This document shows positions 32,201 to 43,400 of a stretch of DNA of 64,000 nt, one piece after another. This stretch comes from Scilla litardierei. Its lineage: Eukaryota; Streptophyta; Magnoliopsida; Asparagales; Asparagaceae. How positions within the stretch are numbered: the first letter of the stretch is position 1; each line of letters opens with the position of its first letter. A program made the position numbers and the translations under genes. The DNA lies in NCBI GenBank assembly GCA_030789695.1, contig CM061138.1, positions 14,766,214 through 14,830,213 of the forward strand, written 5' to 3'. Under the pieces are notes generated by a model. It did not search any database. It worked only from the letters and a program-made list of their open reading frames with translations, and was not told the origin of the DNA.

Positions 32201-34838
32201 TGGGGGCTTCGGTTGGTGGAGACGCGACCGCCGGTGGGGGGGGGGGGCGCTGTTGGTGGAGGCGCAGTCGGGGTTTAGGGTTAGGGTTTTGTTTTGTTTT
32301 TTTTTCTTTCTAGGGCTCTGATACCATAAAGAGATTTGGGAAAATGGTGATTAGCTTCTAAATGAGCTAACCCCTCATATATATAATATCCCTTGATTTG
32401 CTTTACACACACACCATACTACAAATAACACTCAATAAATTTATGTTAACATATAGTTCTCTTTTAGCTCTCCTTATCAGACGATGTTAGTTAACCATGG
32501 AATACAACGAATTTACTTGATTCTTAATACCCAAAATCCATTTATCATATGAAGCACCTTCCTAGCAGTCAATTAATGAAGACATCTATAAGCATATAAG
32601 GATGTATACACATCATATGCACAAACTAAGAATGATTATAGCAAAACATGTGAACATATCAAATATGGGTTACTTTATTGTGTTGTGACCAATAAAAAAG
32701 GCAGTAAATCATCTCAGGACAATTAGAAATAGCAGATAACGGTGCCAGCCCAAGCAATATAAAAATATCATCCTAGTCAGGAATTAATATCGTATAATTT
32801 ATTACATCAAATGAAGAAATGTGATAAGCTGAATAAAGTTTCATTGTTCACTTACCCTAAAGGATGGCTGGAACTCTGCAGGGGCACCACTCTTATCACC
32901 AAAATCACCTCCAGGACGAGGACCTCCACGGTAGCCATCCCTATCTCCGTACCTTGGCCTATCCCCTTCAAAGCGTGGAGGGCCCCTACCAAGAAGTAAA
33001 ATTACGTAATTAAAAAAACACAAGTTTTCAAATAACATAAATAACAATAGAAATAATTTGTCTTTTCCATGATTAACTGAGCAAAAGTAATTTCCATTTT
33101 GGAGCAATGATTTGTAGTGTACTAGACAAAAATGTCCCCCTTATGAATTAGAGCTACACAAAATGTATTTTGCTTTTGAATACTATTAGTTGTTAGTTTT
33201 ATGTTGTGACACATTCACCTATGGGCCAGACATTGTTTATCCAGAACATAATACTTAAGTTAAAGAATATTTACATTAAAATATAAAAAGTACAGCAGCA
33301 ATACCTAGGACGGTCTCCAGGAGGCCCAGAACCAAATGGGCGGGGGGCAGATTTAGTAGACTTCTTTAGAGTTGCAGGCACAATCTCGGATGGCAGATTG
33401 AGATAACTTCGGAGGAACTCAATTCCATCATTGGTAAGGTACCAGTAGTAATGCTCCCATGCAAAGGTCTCCCTCACATATTCCTTAGATTTGAAGCTCT
33501 GCATAAGCTTTATGACCTGAAGGTTTGGCACATCAACGAGAGGATGCTTTGGCAGGTTAAAGTCCTTCTTTGCAAACAATACCCCCTCTGTCAAGTCAAA
33601 AGAACAAATTTAGAACTATAATTTTAAATCAAGAAAAAGGAGGACAACTCTGAGCACCCCTCGTGTCACACATATAAAGAGCCAACGTGCTAAAGCCACT
33701 TATTGGATGATACAAAACTAAATAGAAAATTCTAATGAAACTGGCTCAACCGCTTTGAATTTTGCAATGACCATTACATTTATAATCATAAAGCTTGACG
33801 CATAAAATATTACACCATATGTAAGCATTGCTTGAAACCATAACATGTAAGTTAGCCGTCATCTATCACCCACTAGCTTAGTCATGGAACCTGAAGTTTA
33901 GAAATCCATCATAGGATACGATGCTAATCACACATCAGATGCCAATTTTTTAACGTTATAAGAAAAACGTGTGAATAGAAAAGAAAATCATGACCAAAAA
34001 CAATAATAGTTTGGAATTAACATGAAATGGACATTATTAGCTTCTAGGAACAGAAATACACAAATACCACCTATACAATTACCACAGTTGCGTCAATACA
34101 ACCTATCTTCAAGGTTTTCCCTAGTGTTAAAGCACAAAACAGTCTCCTAAGAACATATGGCTAGTCAAATAGATGGGCAATTAATCCCTTCCAGAAACCC
34201 AAGCAACAGTGTCAATCTTTCTAAAAAAACCAATGATGACATCAAAATTGTTACTCATTGGCCCCAAGCTTCTACCGATCCATTAAAGGAAAATAAATCC
34301 AACATATCCCAATGCTAAAATATCTTCATGAACTCATTGGGCACTTTGTAAAACTAATTTATCAATCCTACAGCCAAACATCAAATGATTGGCATATTGG
34401 CACTGAGCAATAAAATAATTTTCCACTGCAATCCAACTTGGTCCGCTATCTTTACTCTAATCTATCAGGTCAAATAAACCAGATCCAAATCTCCAGATGC
34501 AACACATGGAAATCTAGTTTCATAACCGTAAGAACCCCAGCATTAACCCTAAAAATGTGCAGCCATTTCATATAAAATTAAAAGAAAAAATTACTACTTT
34601 CTAAAATATGATCACTCTAGTTCAAATAAACACCAAATCTCGCTCTGACAGACAATATACAAGTTTTTAAGAAGATTAATAGAAAAAATTACCTTGGAAC
34701 AGGTACTTGGAGATCTCCTGCCGATTCTTCTTGGGGATGATCTGAACCCAAGATATTTGAGATTGAAATTTGTCATAGATTCAGATCAAATGCGATGAAC
34801 AAAACCCCAACCCCAACCCTAATTATTGAGCTTACCAT
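20213..34838 (-). CDS. RPS10: Cytosolic 40S ribosomal protein eS10 (RPS10)
   Basis: Exons on the - strand 34838-34836, 34741-34693, 33587-33305, 32985-32856 and 20284-20213 join in frame to 537 nt (178 aa), the usual plant length. The N-terminal domain ([76 protein letters not shown]) is the conserved S10_plectin domain, which sits in the head of the 40S subunit. The C-terminal tail is Gly/Arg-rich ([25 protein letters not shown]). The start codon is the whole of coding exon 1: ATG is followed directly by the donor GTAAGC. The last 24 codons are separated from the rest by a 12.6-kb intron (20285-32855) holding several retrotransposons. All splice sites are GT-AG. The gene looks intact. Confidence 0.95.
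20440..20690. repeat. Short tandem duplications in the last RPS10 intron
   Basis: Two related ~85-bp segments (TCAAGGACTACATAAACAA... / TCAAGAACTAAATAAACAA...) follow each other. A third motif (CACATACAGCTCTAGATGG ... TTTTGAAGGTGT) recurs at 22405-22480, on the far side of the LTR insertion. Confidence 0.6.
20696..22140 (+). mobile_element. SIRE/Maximus-like solo LTR in the RPS10 intron
   Basis: It starts TGTTGAATATTGAG with a TCTTGATAATGAGCAAAC block like other SIRE-type LTRs. It ends with the family's GGGGACTGGACATAGGTTGGG ... ACCAGGATAAAA segment. The length of about 1.45 kb fits an LTR. No polypurine tract before it and no primer site after it were found. The exact 3' end and target duplication are unresolved. 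A dense array of TAGTCGACTA decamers occupies 21115-21535. Confidence 0.65.
21115..21535. repeat. Array of TAGTCGACTA palindromic decamers
   Basis: About fifteen perfect or near-perfect copies of (T/C)TAGTCGACTAA, in part as direct repeats of a 31-bp unit (ACTAGTCGACTAATCGACTA plus spacer, near 21195-21265). It is the counterpart of the CAGTCGACTG cluster at 150-640. Confidence 0.9.
22250..22645. repeat. Direct duplication of ~160 bp, offset ~235 bp
   Basis: 22255-22420 and 22488-22645 share long blocks (GTAATTAGAGA(T/G)CTCCTTAGG, ACATCCAAATTTGCATACAA, AAAACCTACAGGCTTAATAT, AGGTTATAGCAC). The intervening part repeats the CACATTTGGTTTGAAGGTGTG motif. Confidence 0.85.
22650..23837 (-). other. 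RPS10 intron sequence, nothing recognised
   Basis: AT-rich, non-coding and without long ORFs. A CATGCATGCATG(TG) run sits at its start (about 22624-22640). Confidence 0.5.
23838..25925 (+). mobile_element. Short non-coding LTR element (TRIM-like), 2.1 kb
   Basis: Two related LTRs (23838-24208 and 25590-25925; TGATGAGG/TGATATGG start, CA end) are flanked by the 5-bp duplication ATAAG (23833-23837 and 25926-25930). A primer-site-like TTGGTATCGGAGC follows the first LTR at about 24219. The 1.4-kb interior has no gag or pol ORF. The LTRs are clearly diverged, so the insertion is old. It must have moved using proteins supplied by another element. The sequence at 55889-56370 is a related LTR. Confidence 0.82.
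25931..27166 (-). other. RPS10 intron sequence, nothing recognised
   Basis: AT-rich and non-coding. The 80-codon - strand ORF at 26397-26639 has no recognised domain. Confidence 0.5.
27172..27282 (-). repeat. 3' LTR (111 bp)
   Basis: On the - strand it begins TATTGAGTGTTATTTG right after the purine tract and ends CCAAATCTCTTTA. Confidence 0.97.
27290..30942 (-). pseudogene. Copia pol region (protease, integrase, RT, RNase H), disrupted
   Basis: A long frame (30942-27886) carries protease ([13 protein letters not shown], where the family has DSGA), the integrase zinc-binding motif (H...H...[11 protein letters not shown]), the integrase core ([27 protein letters not shown]) and RT ([45 protein letters not shown]). 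A frameshift near 27970 moves to a second frame (27976-27563: [36 protein letters not shown]). Another shift near 27550 leads to 27538-27290 ([34 protein letters not shown]). The YVDD active site and the integrase D-D-E residues are present. The protease Asp is Ala. The copy cannot make an intact polyprotein. Confidence 0.93.
30920..31804 (-). pseudogene. Copia gag region
   Basis: A 294-codon frame from the ATG at 31804. It has a gag domain ([41 protein letters not shown]) typical of UBN2/retrotran_gag capsid proteins, and a CCHC nucleic-acid-binding knuckle ([14 protein letters not shown]) near its end, followed by an RG-rich tail. The frame stops at TGA (30920-30922) inside the RG repeat. 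The same frame continues as RG-rich sequence beyond it, so CGA to TGA is a likely origin. Pol follows in another frame, implying a further frameshift around 30860. In Copia elements gag and pol are normally one frame. Confidence 0.9.
32327..32437 (-). repeat. 5' LTR (111 bp)
   Basis: One mismatch to the 3' LTR. On the - strand it ends directly at the primer site TGGTATCAGAGCC (32314-32326). Confidence 0.97.
33588..34692 (-). other. RPS10 intron between coding exons 2 and 3
   Basis: AT-rich, 1.1 kb, with clear GT-AG borders (CAAG|GTAATT and TTGACAG|AGGG). No transposon recognised. Confidence 0.8.
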
Positions 34839-35020
34839 TTTGCCGTTAACCCTCGGTGACTACGGGATGGAGAAAGCGCCAACGCAGAGGAGCCGCAGAG
34901 GAGACGAGAGAGCCAAAGCCCTAGCGTTCGCTAATTATATATCGATGTTGTTTTTTATCTCCAAAACGACGGATCGACTTCATTATGGGCTGAAATACAT
35001 ACCGGCTAAAGCCCACACTT
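34839..35020 (-). promoter_or_regulatory. RPS10 5' UTR and proximal promoter with site II motifs
   Basis: Upstream of the start codon lies a leader-like sequence (34839-34925; CTCTCTCGTCTCCTCTGCGG on the - strand). It is preceded by an AT-rich stretch and two site II-type motifs, TGGGCT at 34986-34991 and its reverse complement AGCCCA at 35010-35015. A telo-box-like AACCCTAA lies in the first intron at 34815-34822. Site II plus telo-box combinations are typical of plant ribosomal-protein genes expressed in dividing cells. Confidence 0.6.
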
Positions 35021-37467
35021 TTTACTTGAGCTGTGCTATCTATACCGCTTGACGTTTGGTGTAGATAAGAGTGTGTGTCATGAGGTGACAGATGTACCGT
35101 ATCACTTCGGAAAAGGACAGCTTCAAACCCCTCACTGCATCGCAAATGGGACGGTTGGCATGAGTGTTCGGGGGCCTACAAAGGCTGCGAATTGTATTCA
35201 GTTCGAGTGGTATGCCTTTTTTATTCACTTCTCTCTCTTTCTGTGATGTACTTTTTTATATTTTTTATATTTTTAAAAAAGCATACCACAGGAAAGGATA
35301 CCACAGAAAACAACAGACCATGTGCTCTACTTTTTTATATTTTTTACCTGTTGGCTATTAACTCTAAAGGTCTGTTGTTTTGCAAGAAAGTGAGCGAGAA
35401 AGTGTGGGTTCACGCACTGTATAGTGGAATTTTTATCCTCTTTCTTCGTGGGCTGTTCGGTTGCTAGAATGAGGACATGTGATTTAAGGCTGAGGTGTCG
35501 ACCAAAATTTGGAATCTCGAACGCTTTGGTTTTCTCCGTGTTTTGCGGGGATTTCGCTGGATTATCATACCTTGTGGGTCCCACGGGGTGTTATCACCTC
35601 TCACCTCGCTGGTGGGTCCCCTGACACTTTCTTCATCAACTTTCTTTAACCAAAAGAACACAAGAATGTGGAGTGGGCCCCACAATAAATTCTCAACTAC
35701 ACTTTCCATCTAACTTTCCACCAAAAGAAATAGACTACACCAATTTTCTCTCTTCCAAAATTCCACACCCTCCAACTTCCCACAATTTCACATTCTACCA
35801 AAAGAACATGTCCTTAGTTTTATTTAAAAAAGGAAACTGTACGATGGCTTTTTTTATCTGTGAAATTTATCTTCGATTTGGACATTCGCGATTTTCAGTA
35901 CATGCAAAAATGTAGAATATTCGGTTAAATTATTGCTAAGCAACCTAAAGTTTATGCAGCTCTTTTTTTTTGTTACAACTGTATATCATGAAATTTTGAC
36001 ATCTTTACATGTTAACGGATTCTATTATCGCGTGGTAATCATATACATATAGGCCCAAATTTGGGTTCATCACTTTTTTCCTCGATACACCCTACTACTA
36101 AACATAATGTACTAAGTTTCAAAATTTTCAAATCTCACAACTCTTCTTATTTTACCCGCTTCTCCAATTCCTCTTCCTTATCCCCCACTCCACCGTCACA
36201 TTCTCCCCGACCCTTCTTTTCTCATCTAACTCCTCATTCAATACCTTCGTCGCTACTGCCTCCACATCTTCTCATCTAACTCCTCGACATCTCCCTCGGC
36301 CACCTGATCATCTTCGTCGTAGTCATCCTCTCGCATCTTCTTTTCCGAAACGAGTTCAATTAAATCCAAAATTTTTTTTAAAAAAAAATCAATCAAATCC
36401 AAAGAACATGAAATCCAATAAAACTCAATTAAAATTCAATAAATCCATGACTTTCAAGGTCGATCAATCAAGCTTACATCCACATAAACCAAATAAGACA
36501 TCTGTGCATATAAGACAGCACCACAAACAAATTTTCAGACATAAATGTTTGCTTAGTCGTTTGGGTTTGAAAACCCAAGCTACACTTCAGGCGAGGGAGA
36601 GGAATAAGGTGGAGGTGGAGGTGGGGGATGACGAGAAAGGGGAGGAGGAAAGTCGGAGGCAACGGAGTAGATGATGATGAGGTGGTGATGGGAGCAGGGT
36701 GGAGGTGACACAGAGGAGGTGAGGCCTAGTCAGCTATATGAAGAGAGATGAATGTAGTGTAGCGTGGAGATGATAAAAAAGGGTAAAATATGTATTAAAA
36801 ACAATGTCAAAACTTGTAATTAAAAGTCGGATGTGGTTAGACAAACAATGAATGACAAACATATGCTCCCATTAAATTACACGATCCCCAGAATTGTTTA
36901 TGGCCACACATCTAAAGTTATATGTTGATATATCAATGCACGCATACCCCGATCAAGGTTCTACTCGGATTCAGATTTTAAACAATCCACTCACATACCA
37001 AAACCCGAATTTAACCAAGAAGTTAAAGTGCAAGTTCGTATCCCCACAGGCTTTCAACCATGGCTTTCCAAGCTTGTTCTAGAATGCTTCAAAATATCCT
37101 ATTCTCGACTGCTCGTTTCATCAATTTGTAATGATTTAGAGTATTGCATCATACAAATAAAGTCTATTACAACATTTCATGTGTTATCGCATAATGCGAC
37201 GGCCCTTATTATTACAAATAAGTCTATCCCATCTCACAACTTACTTTTCTTTTTTTTCACTTGCATGAGACGGCCCTTATTACTGCATCTTAATCATCAA
37301 ATACACTCTCTCAGGGAACCCTATGACGTGGCTCTAGTATTTGGTGACTCTCAAGCTAACATTAGTCGATCATTGAAATATCGAATGATATTCAACTACA
37401 ACCCGAATTTCAACACCAAGGATGCAAGTGCAACGGCTTGGCATCAACTGATGCATGCTTTGTCCAT
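35021..37467. other. Intergenic region between RPS10 and NAPRT
   Basis: No gene could be supported. A candidate MITE lies at 35364-35817. The 36060-36720 stretch is rich in CT/GA runs and gives Ser/Pro-rich open frames without domains. The right end should contain the NAPRT 3' UTR. Confidence 0.4.
35364..35817. mobile_element. Candidate MITE with short imperfect inverted ends
   Basis: Left end CTAAAGGTCTGTTGTTTTGC; right end in reverse complement CTAAGGACATGTTCTTTTGG. The interior is non-coding and includes a CCAAAAGAACA motif near the right end and again at 35649-35660. No target duplication was confirmed. Confidence 0.4.
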
Positions 37468-40400
37468 TTACTGCAGCTCCCCCACTGGTGCCTCGTTGAG
37501 CCATAGGAAATGAATGAAATCGTAAAGCTTTGCACTGACACTCACCTGATCAATAGCATAATATCAAATTCAATCCTCACAAAGTAGGTAAAATGACTGC
37601 ATCTGAAAGCAACACCGACCTTGTAAGGTGTAGGGTTCAATCTTCGCATGTGATCTGGTCGCATTCGTTCTAGTTGTTGCATACAAAGATCTCTGATGTT
37701 CTCGAGGGGAGGTAGTTCCTCTCTTTTATTTCCTGCAAGCAACACAATCAAACCTCAGACACTCCCTCAAACTTGATATGTGATTTTGCAACCCATTTCA
37801 TTCAACAAGAAGAGTTGATTAGAGACATATATGGGCTAGCTCCAAGGTACAAAGCATGAATCAAACCTTCCATATAGGAACATACTTCTTTCTGAGCATG
37901 TAATAAATATAAAGATATATGATACCATCGGCAAGAGTATGAAGCACATCCGACTTTTATATCATAACTTCTAGAACACCAAATGTTCCTTCTATCTATT
38001 TCCTCGTTAACAAAAACCAATATTTACCCACGGGTTTTGCTGTTAGCACTCTTGCAAATTTGTTCATGTGAAAGGCCGAGTTCAGATGTAGCACTATAAA
38101 CTCAGACAACTGATATATAAAGATTACAAGCTGAGTTCAAATATCAAGGACTTAATCCATATTCCATGTACTTGGTTGTCTGCGTGGCATCTGATATGAT
38201 CTCACACTCTGACAGGGACAACGGGGTCAGAAATGACCATTATCCAAGATCCAGAAAAAAGGACATATCTACATATGTATACTTTATTGAATATATATTG
38301 TTGGGAAATATTATTATAAAAATAAAAAGGTTAAAATTTATATTGTTTACTTCTAATAATTTCAACTAAAATTTTATTTTATTATTTATTGTTTTGACCA
38401 AGTCTTATTCGAATGTTACAAAGATTTGGTCAAATTAACCATTACAAGGAGTTACCACTCCTTATGACTACTAACAACTAATTAGATCGTGGTGGTTACA
38501 AATTAGTCTTGTTACACACACACTCGGGGCAATATGTACTTGTGGACGTGCACATGTAAGTGATAGGACTCGAAGAAATCTGAAAATTTATAGAAAACTG
38601 AAAATAAAGAGATAAATTGATTATAATTAAAGGGGTTACCTCCCTCCCAAGACGCCGATTGAAGAGGACATCAACACTCTCTCGTAGAACTAAGAACTCC
38701 CTCTCCGATTTATCAAAACAATCAAAATTCACATGCCCTTGGCCGGCCGGCCCTACCCCTCTTTATTCTAATTTAATTAATTGCATAAATGCACATCAAT
38801 CCTCTAAAAGAATAAAATATAATAAAAAGGTTAAAACGTTGCGAATACGCCCCTGAGTCATGCGGTTGGACCCGGCCCTCATCTGGTGCGCCGGTGGCTA
38901 TAAGTGATGAGCCCATCACTACTCCCCATAAAAGAGCCACCTTGTCCTCAAGGTGGAAATCAGGAAACGATTGTGCTATGACGCCCACCAACTCCCACGT
39001 GCTCTGACAAGTTCTTCCACCGCACCAACACTTCTCTCTTCCCAGCGCTTCCCATACGGACACTCTTTATCTCCTCAGGCTCCAGTAGCACCTCCATGTC
39101 TTCGATCAATGTCTCTGGGAGTGATGGAGAAGGTGTATGTTCGCCAATCGCCTAACGTAGTTGGGACACATGGAAAATAGGATAAATGACCGATCCTAGG
39201 GACAACTTCAATCTGTATGCAACTGGTCCATTGGCCTCTACCTCATAAGACCAAAAATATCTGGAGAAAGCTTTTCATTCCTTCTCTGGGCCAGAGATTT
39301 CTATCTATAAGGACACAATTTCAGATATACCATATCTCCCACGACAAACTGTATGTCCCTGCGATGTGAGTCCGTCCTAACCTTCATGATTTGCTGAGCT
39401 CTGGCCAGATGGAGCTTTAGCTCCTCCAAATACCGGTCACTCTCAGCAAAGTACTTCTCCACCTCCAAAACTGGTGTCGTCTCCTGCCCATAATGCAATA
39501 AGTGTGGAGGGTCCCGACTATACAATATCCTGAAAGGAGTCGTCTGAGCCGCTGTGCGATAAGACGTGTTGTACCGGTACTCTGCCCAAGCTAGCCAACG
39601 GGTCCACTCCCTTGGGCTCTCTAAAATGAAGCACCGTCGTAAATAGGTCTCAATACTCTTATTGACGACCTCAGTCTGGCCGTCCGTCTGAGAAAGGTAC
39701 GCCGAGCTACGCTTCAGTACCGTACCCTGCAGCCTAAAGAGCTCCTACCAAAACCTGCTCAAGAATACCCTGTCCATATCAGAGACAATGGACTAAGGCG
39801 GCCCGTGCAAACGAATGATCTCACTCAGAAACACATCCGCCAGTGATACTGCACTGTAAGGATGCCAAGTAGTATAAAATGTGTATACTTGCTGAGGCGG
39901 TCTACCACGACAAGTATTACGGTGAACCCTCCAGACTTGGGCAAACCATCAATGAAATCCATGTACAGATTCTCCCAGACCCGCTCTGGCAGGGACAATG
40001 TCTGTAACAAACCTCCAGGGGGCCATTGCTATGTACTTGTGACGCTGACAAACGTCACACTCCGTCATCATCTTTAAGACATCCTTTTTCATCCCCTACC
40101 AATAGACCTCTCTCACCAGTCTCATATAGGTCTTGAGGATTCCAGAATGGGGATGTGTGTGGATGACCTCGATTCACCAAGCGCCCCTCATATAACAGTC
40201 TCCCATCCTGCAAAGCATAGCTTGGGTAATCCTCTGATCCCTGCAACAGTGCTGCCCGGATGTCCGTCAACTCCTGAACCTCCTCAACCTCCCGCTGCAA
40301 TGACTCCCAGTCCTGCAGTACAAAAACAAACAAGGCTGTCAAGTGTACATCCTCATCCTGCCGTGATAGTGCATCTGTAGTTCTTTTGCCCTGGACGATA

Positions 40401-43400
40401 TTGTATCCAAATCTGTATCCCATAAGCTTTCGCAGCCATTTCTGATGTTCCTCGGCCACTATGCGCTGCTCCAACAAGTACTTGAGACTCATCTGATCTG
40501 TGCGAACCAAGAAACTCCACCCCAACAAATAAGGTCTCCACTTCTGAATCGCCAGGACAATCGTCATCAGCTCTATCTCGTATACAGACTTCAATATGGC
40601 CCTCACCGTCAGCACCTGGTTGTAATATAAAATAGGTAGTTGATCCTGCATCAGCACAGCCCCCAGTCCATTTTCCGATGCATCTGCCTCCATAATGAAT
40701 GGTCTGGAAAAATCTGGTAGCGCCAGTACTGGTATGTTAGTCATGGTGTTTTTCAAGGCCTCAAATGCAAGCATCGCCTCATCACTCTAAATGAACTTGT
40801 TTTTCTTTAGCAGCTCTGTGAGTGGCCAGGCGATAGTACCATACCCCTGCACGAATCTCCTGTAGTATCCCGTCAGCCTAATGAACCCCCTCGGCCCCCT
40901 GAGTGTGGTGGGGCACGACCAGTCCAGCATCGTCGCTATCTTTGAGCTGTCAGCTGCTACCTCCCTCTGAGAACACCACATGTCCCAAGTACTCCACACG
41001 TGGCTGGCAAAATAAACACTTCTTCCCGTTTGCATATAACTGATGGTACTGCAGCTCCTGAAAGATTACCTGCAGATGGTCCAAGTGCTCCTCAAAGGAA
41101 TGATTGTATACAAAGATATCATCGAAAAACACCAGTACAAATCTTCTAAGGTAATGGCAGAATTCCTTATTCATCAAGGCCTGAAATGTAGCAAGGGCGT
41201 TAGTCAAGCCAAAAGGCAAAATTAGGAACTCATAACGGCATTCATGCGTCCTGAAGGCAGTTTTGGGCACATACTCCCCTCGCATCCTGCTCTGATGGTA
41301 GCCTGATTTAATGTCAATTTTTGTAAAATTGCTGAACCATGTAACCCGTCTAGTAGCTCGTCAATCATCGGTATAAGAAACTTATTAGGCACCGTCTCCT
41401 TATTTAAGGCCATATAGTCCACGTAGAAGCGCCAACTCATATTTTTCTTCTTCACTAGCAGCACATGACTAGAGAAAGGGGTCACGCTGGGCTGGATAAC
41501 ACCGGCTCGCACCATCTCCGTCACCATCCTCTCTATCTCATCATTCTGCGCCTGTGGGTAGCGATAGAGCCTCACGCTGATTGGAGACACGACCTCTCGC
41601 AGTACTATAACGTGCTCATGATCTCTAGACGGTGGGAGACCCTGAGGTTCATGAAAAACCTCCTTAAACTGCTCCAGTAACTTCTGTACCTCCCCTGGAA
41701 TAGGCTGCCGACTACCAGCCTCAGCACCATCATCTCCCACTAACCCGTGTAGCTCCACCAGAAAACCACCACTCTCTGCCAGGATGGTACTCGCTATGGT
41801 CTTCAGTGAGACCAAGGCTCTGTATAGACTGGGGTCCCCTTGTAGTACCACTGCTCTTCCGCCCTCTTACAACTCCATCCTGAGCAGCTTCCATTCACCT
41901 TCACATCTCCCAGTGTTTACAGTCACCTCATGCCTAAGATCACATCCGTAGTCCCTAAGTCTAAGGGCAGGAAGTCTGCCAGTACCTGTACCCCTGCAGT
42001 GTCAGAACTAGCCCGCGACACACTCCCCGGCTGCTCTCCATCTTACCAGTCCCCATCATGACACTGAAACTGTCAGTGTCTATCAGCCGAAGTCTCTGCT
42101 GCTCTACCACTCTCTTGGGGATAAACTTAGGGGTAACCCCATTGCCAATCAGTACCATCACCTCCTGGTTATAGATGTCCCTTCAACTTCATGGTATGGT
42201 TCGGTGTTAACCCTACCACGAAGTTTAGGGAATCATTCGCCACGTCCAGCTGGTGGTGCTCAGTATCCTCCTCATCGATAGCCTCATCCTCAACATCCGC
42301 CCCATCATCCTCGTCCTATAATAGCAGCAACTGGAGCTTGCGTCCTGTGCACTTGTGACCTGGAGTGAACCTCTCACGCACCTGAAACGTAGCCCCTTCT
42401 ATCGCTTCTCCCTCATCTCTGAGTCAGTCCCCCAGCCTGCGATGCACTGCCCTTCTCTCCACTCTTCTCCTTGGTGGCCTGATCTGCTCCTGTAGTCCCC
42501 TTCTGTCCTCCTGTCGTTGTCTGGCTGCAGGAAACAGGTCCACTCCAGTTACATCTCGCCCTCCTCTCCTCCATCAGGCGATCATCCACCATCTAGGCAT
42601 ACTACATGGCCTCCATCAGGTCATAAGGCTTCTGGATGCGGACCTCTGTGCGAATAGTAGCCTTCAACCCATTCATGAAGGCGCTATCCATCCTCTCATC
42701 AGAAACACCATGTACCCACCCGGACAGTGCCTCGAACATGTCCCTGTAGTCCCTCACCGTACCGTCCTGCCTGAGGGATAGAAGCTGATCCTGCAAATTC
42801 CCCAGATGAGTATCGCGGAATCTCTCCACCCATCCGTCCTTGATCTCCTCCCACGAGCGAAACGGCTGTCTCTCAACCCTCCACTGGTACAACGCGAGGG
42901 CCTTCCCATACAAACACACCACCGCCGCCTCCCGCTTCTGATCCTCCGTCATGCGGGAGACCTTAAAAAATCTATCCGTCCTCTAAATCCATGCCACAGG
43001 ATCATCCTCCTTGAATACAAGTAACTTCAGCTTCAGCAGTCTGTCCACCGCGAATGATCCTGGTCTTCTCACCCCCATACGTGCCTGGGCTGATGATAAT
43101 GCTGCCACATCTCCTGGTGCCACTCAAATCCCCTTCGTGGGCCTCCTCCGCATCCTCCATACTCTCCCCCATCATTGCCCCTCGCATAGGCACCTCGCTC
43201 CTCCTCGAAGTCACCGTAGCCTCTCCCAGGATACCCCTCATAGCTACGGGGTTGGTGTCGTCGTCTGTCCTCATCATATCGGTGGTCTGGGGTCTCTAAA
43301 TCCTCCTCCATCGTCATTGTACGACTGAAACTCCCCCGAATAGTAATCATCATCGAACACGCATGTCTGAATGTCAGAAAGTGGCTAAAAACCTCCGTTG

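Larger units (their letters stand above)
27172..32437 (-). mobile_element. Nearly complete Copia retrotransposon with 111-bp LTRs
   Basis: The LTRs at 27172-27282 and 32327-32437 are both 111 bp and differ at one position (CCCTAC versus CCATAC). The target duplication is AATTT (27167-27171 and 32438-32442). On the - strand the primer site TGGTATCAGAGCCC directly follows the 5' LTR, and the polypurine tract TTGAGGGGGAG directly precedes the 3' LTR. Gag, protease, integrase, RT and RNase H follow in Copia order but are broken by a nonsense codon and three frameshifts. The LTRs begin TA and end TA instead of TG...CA; the duplications and the priming sites fix these ends. It sits in the last RPS10 intron in the same orientation as the gene. 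Confidence 0.97.
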
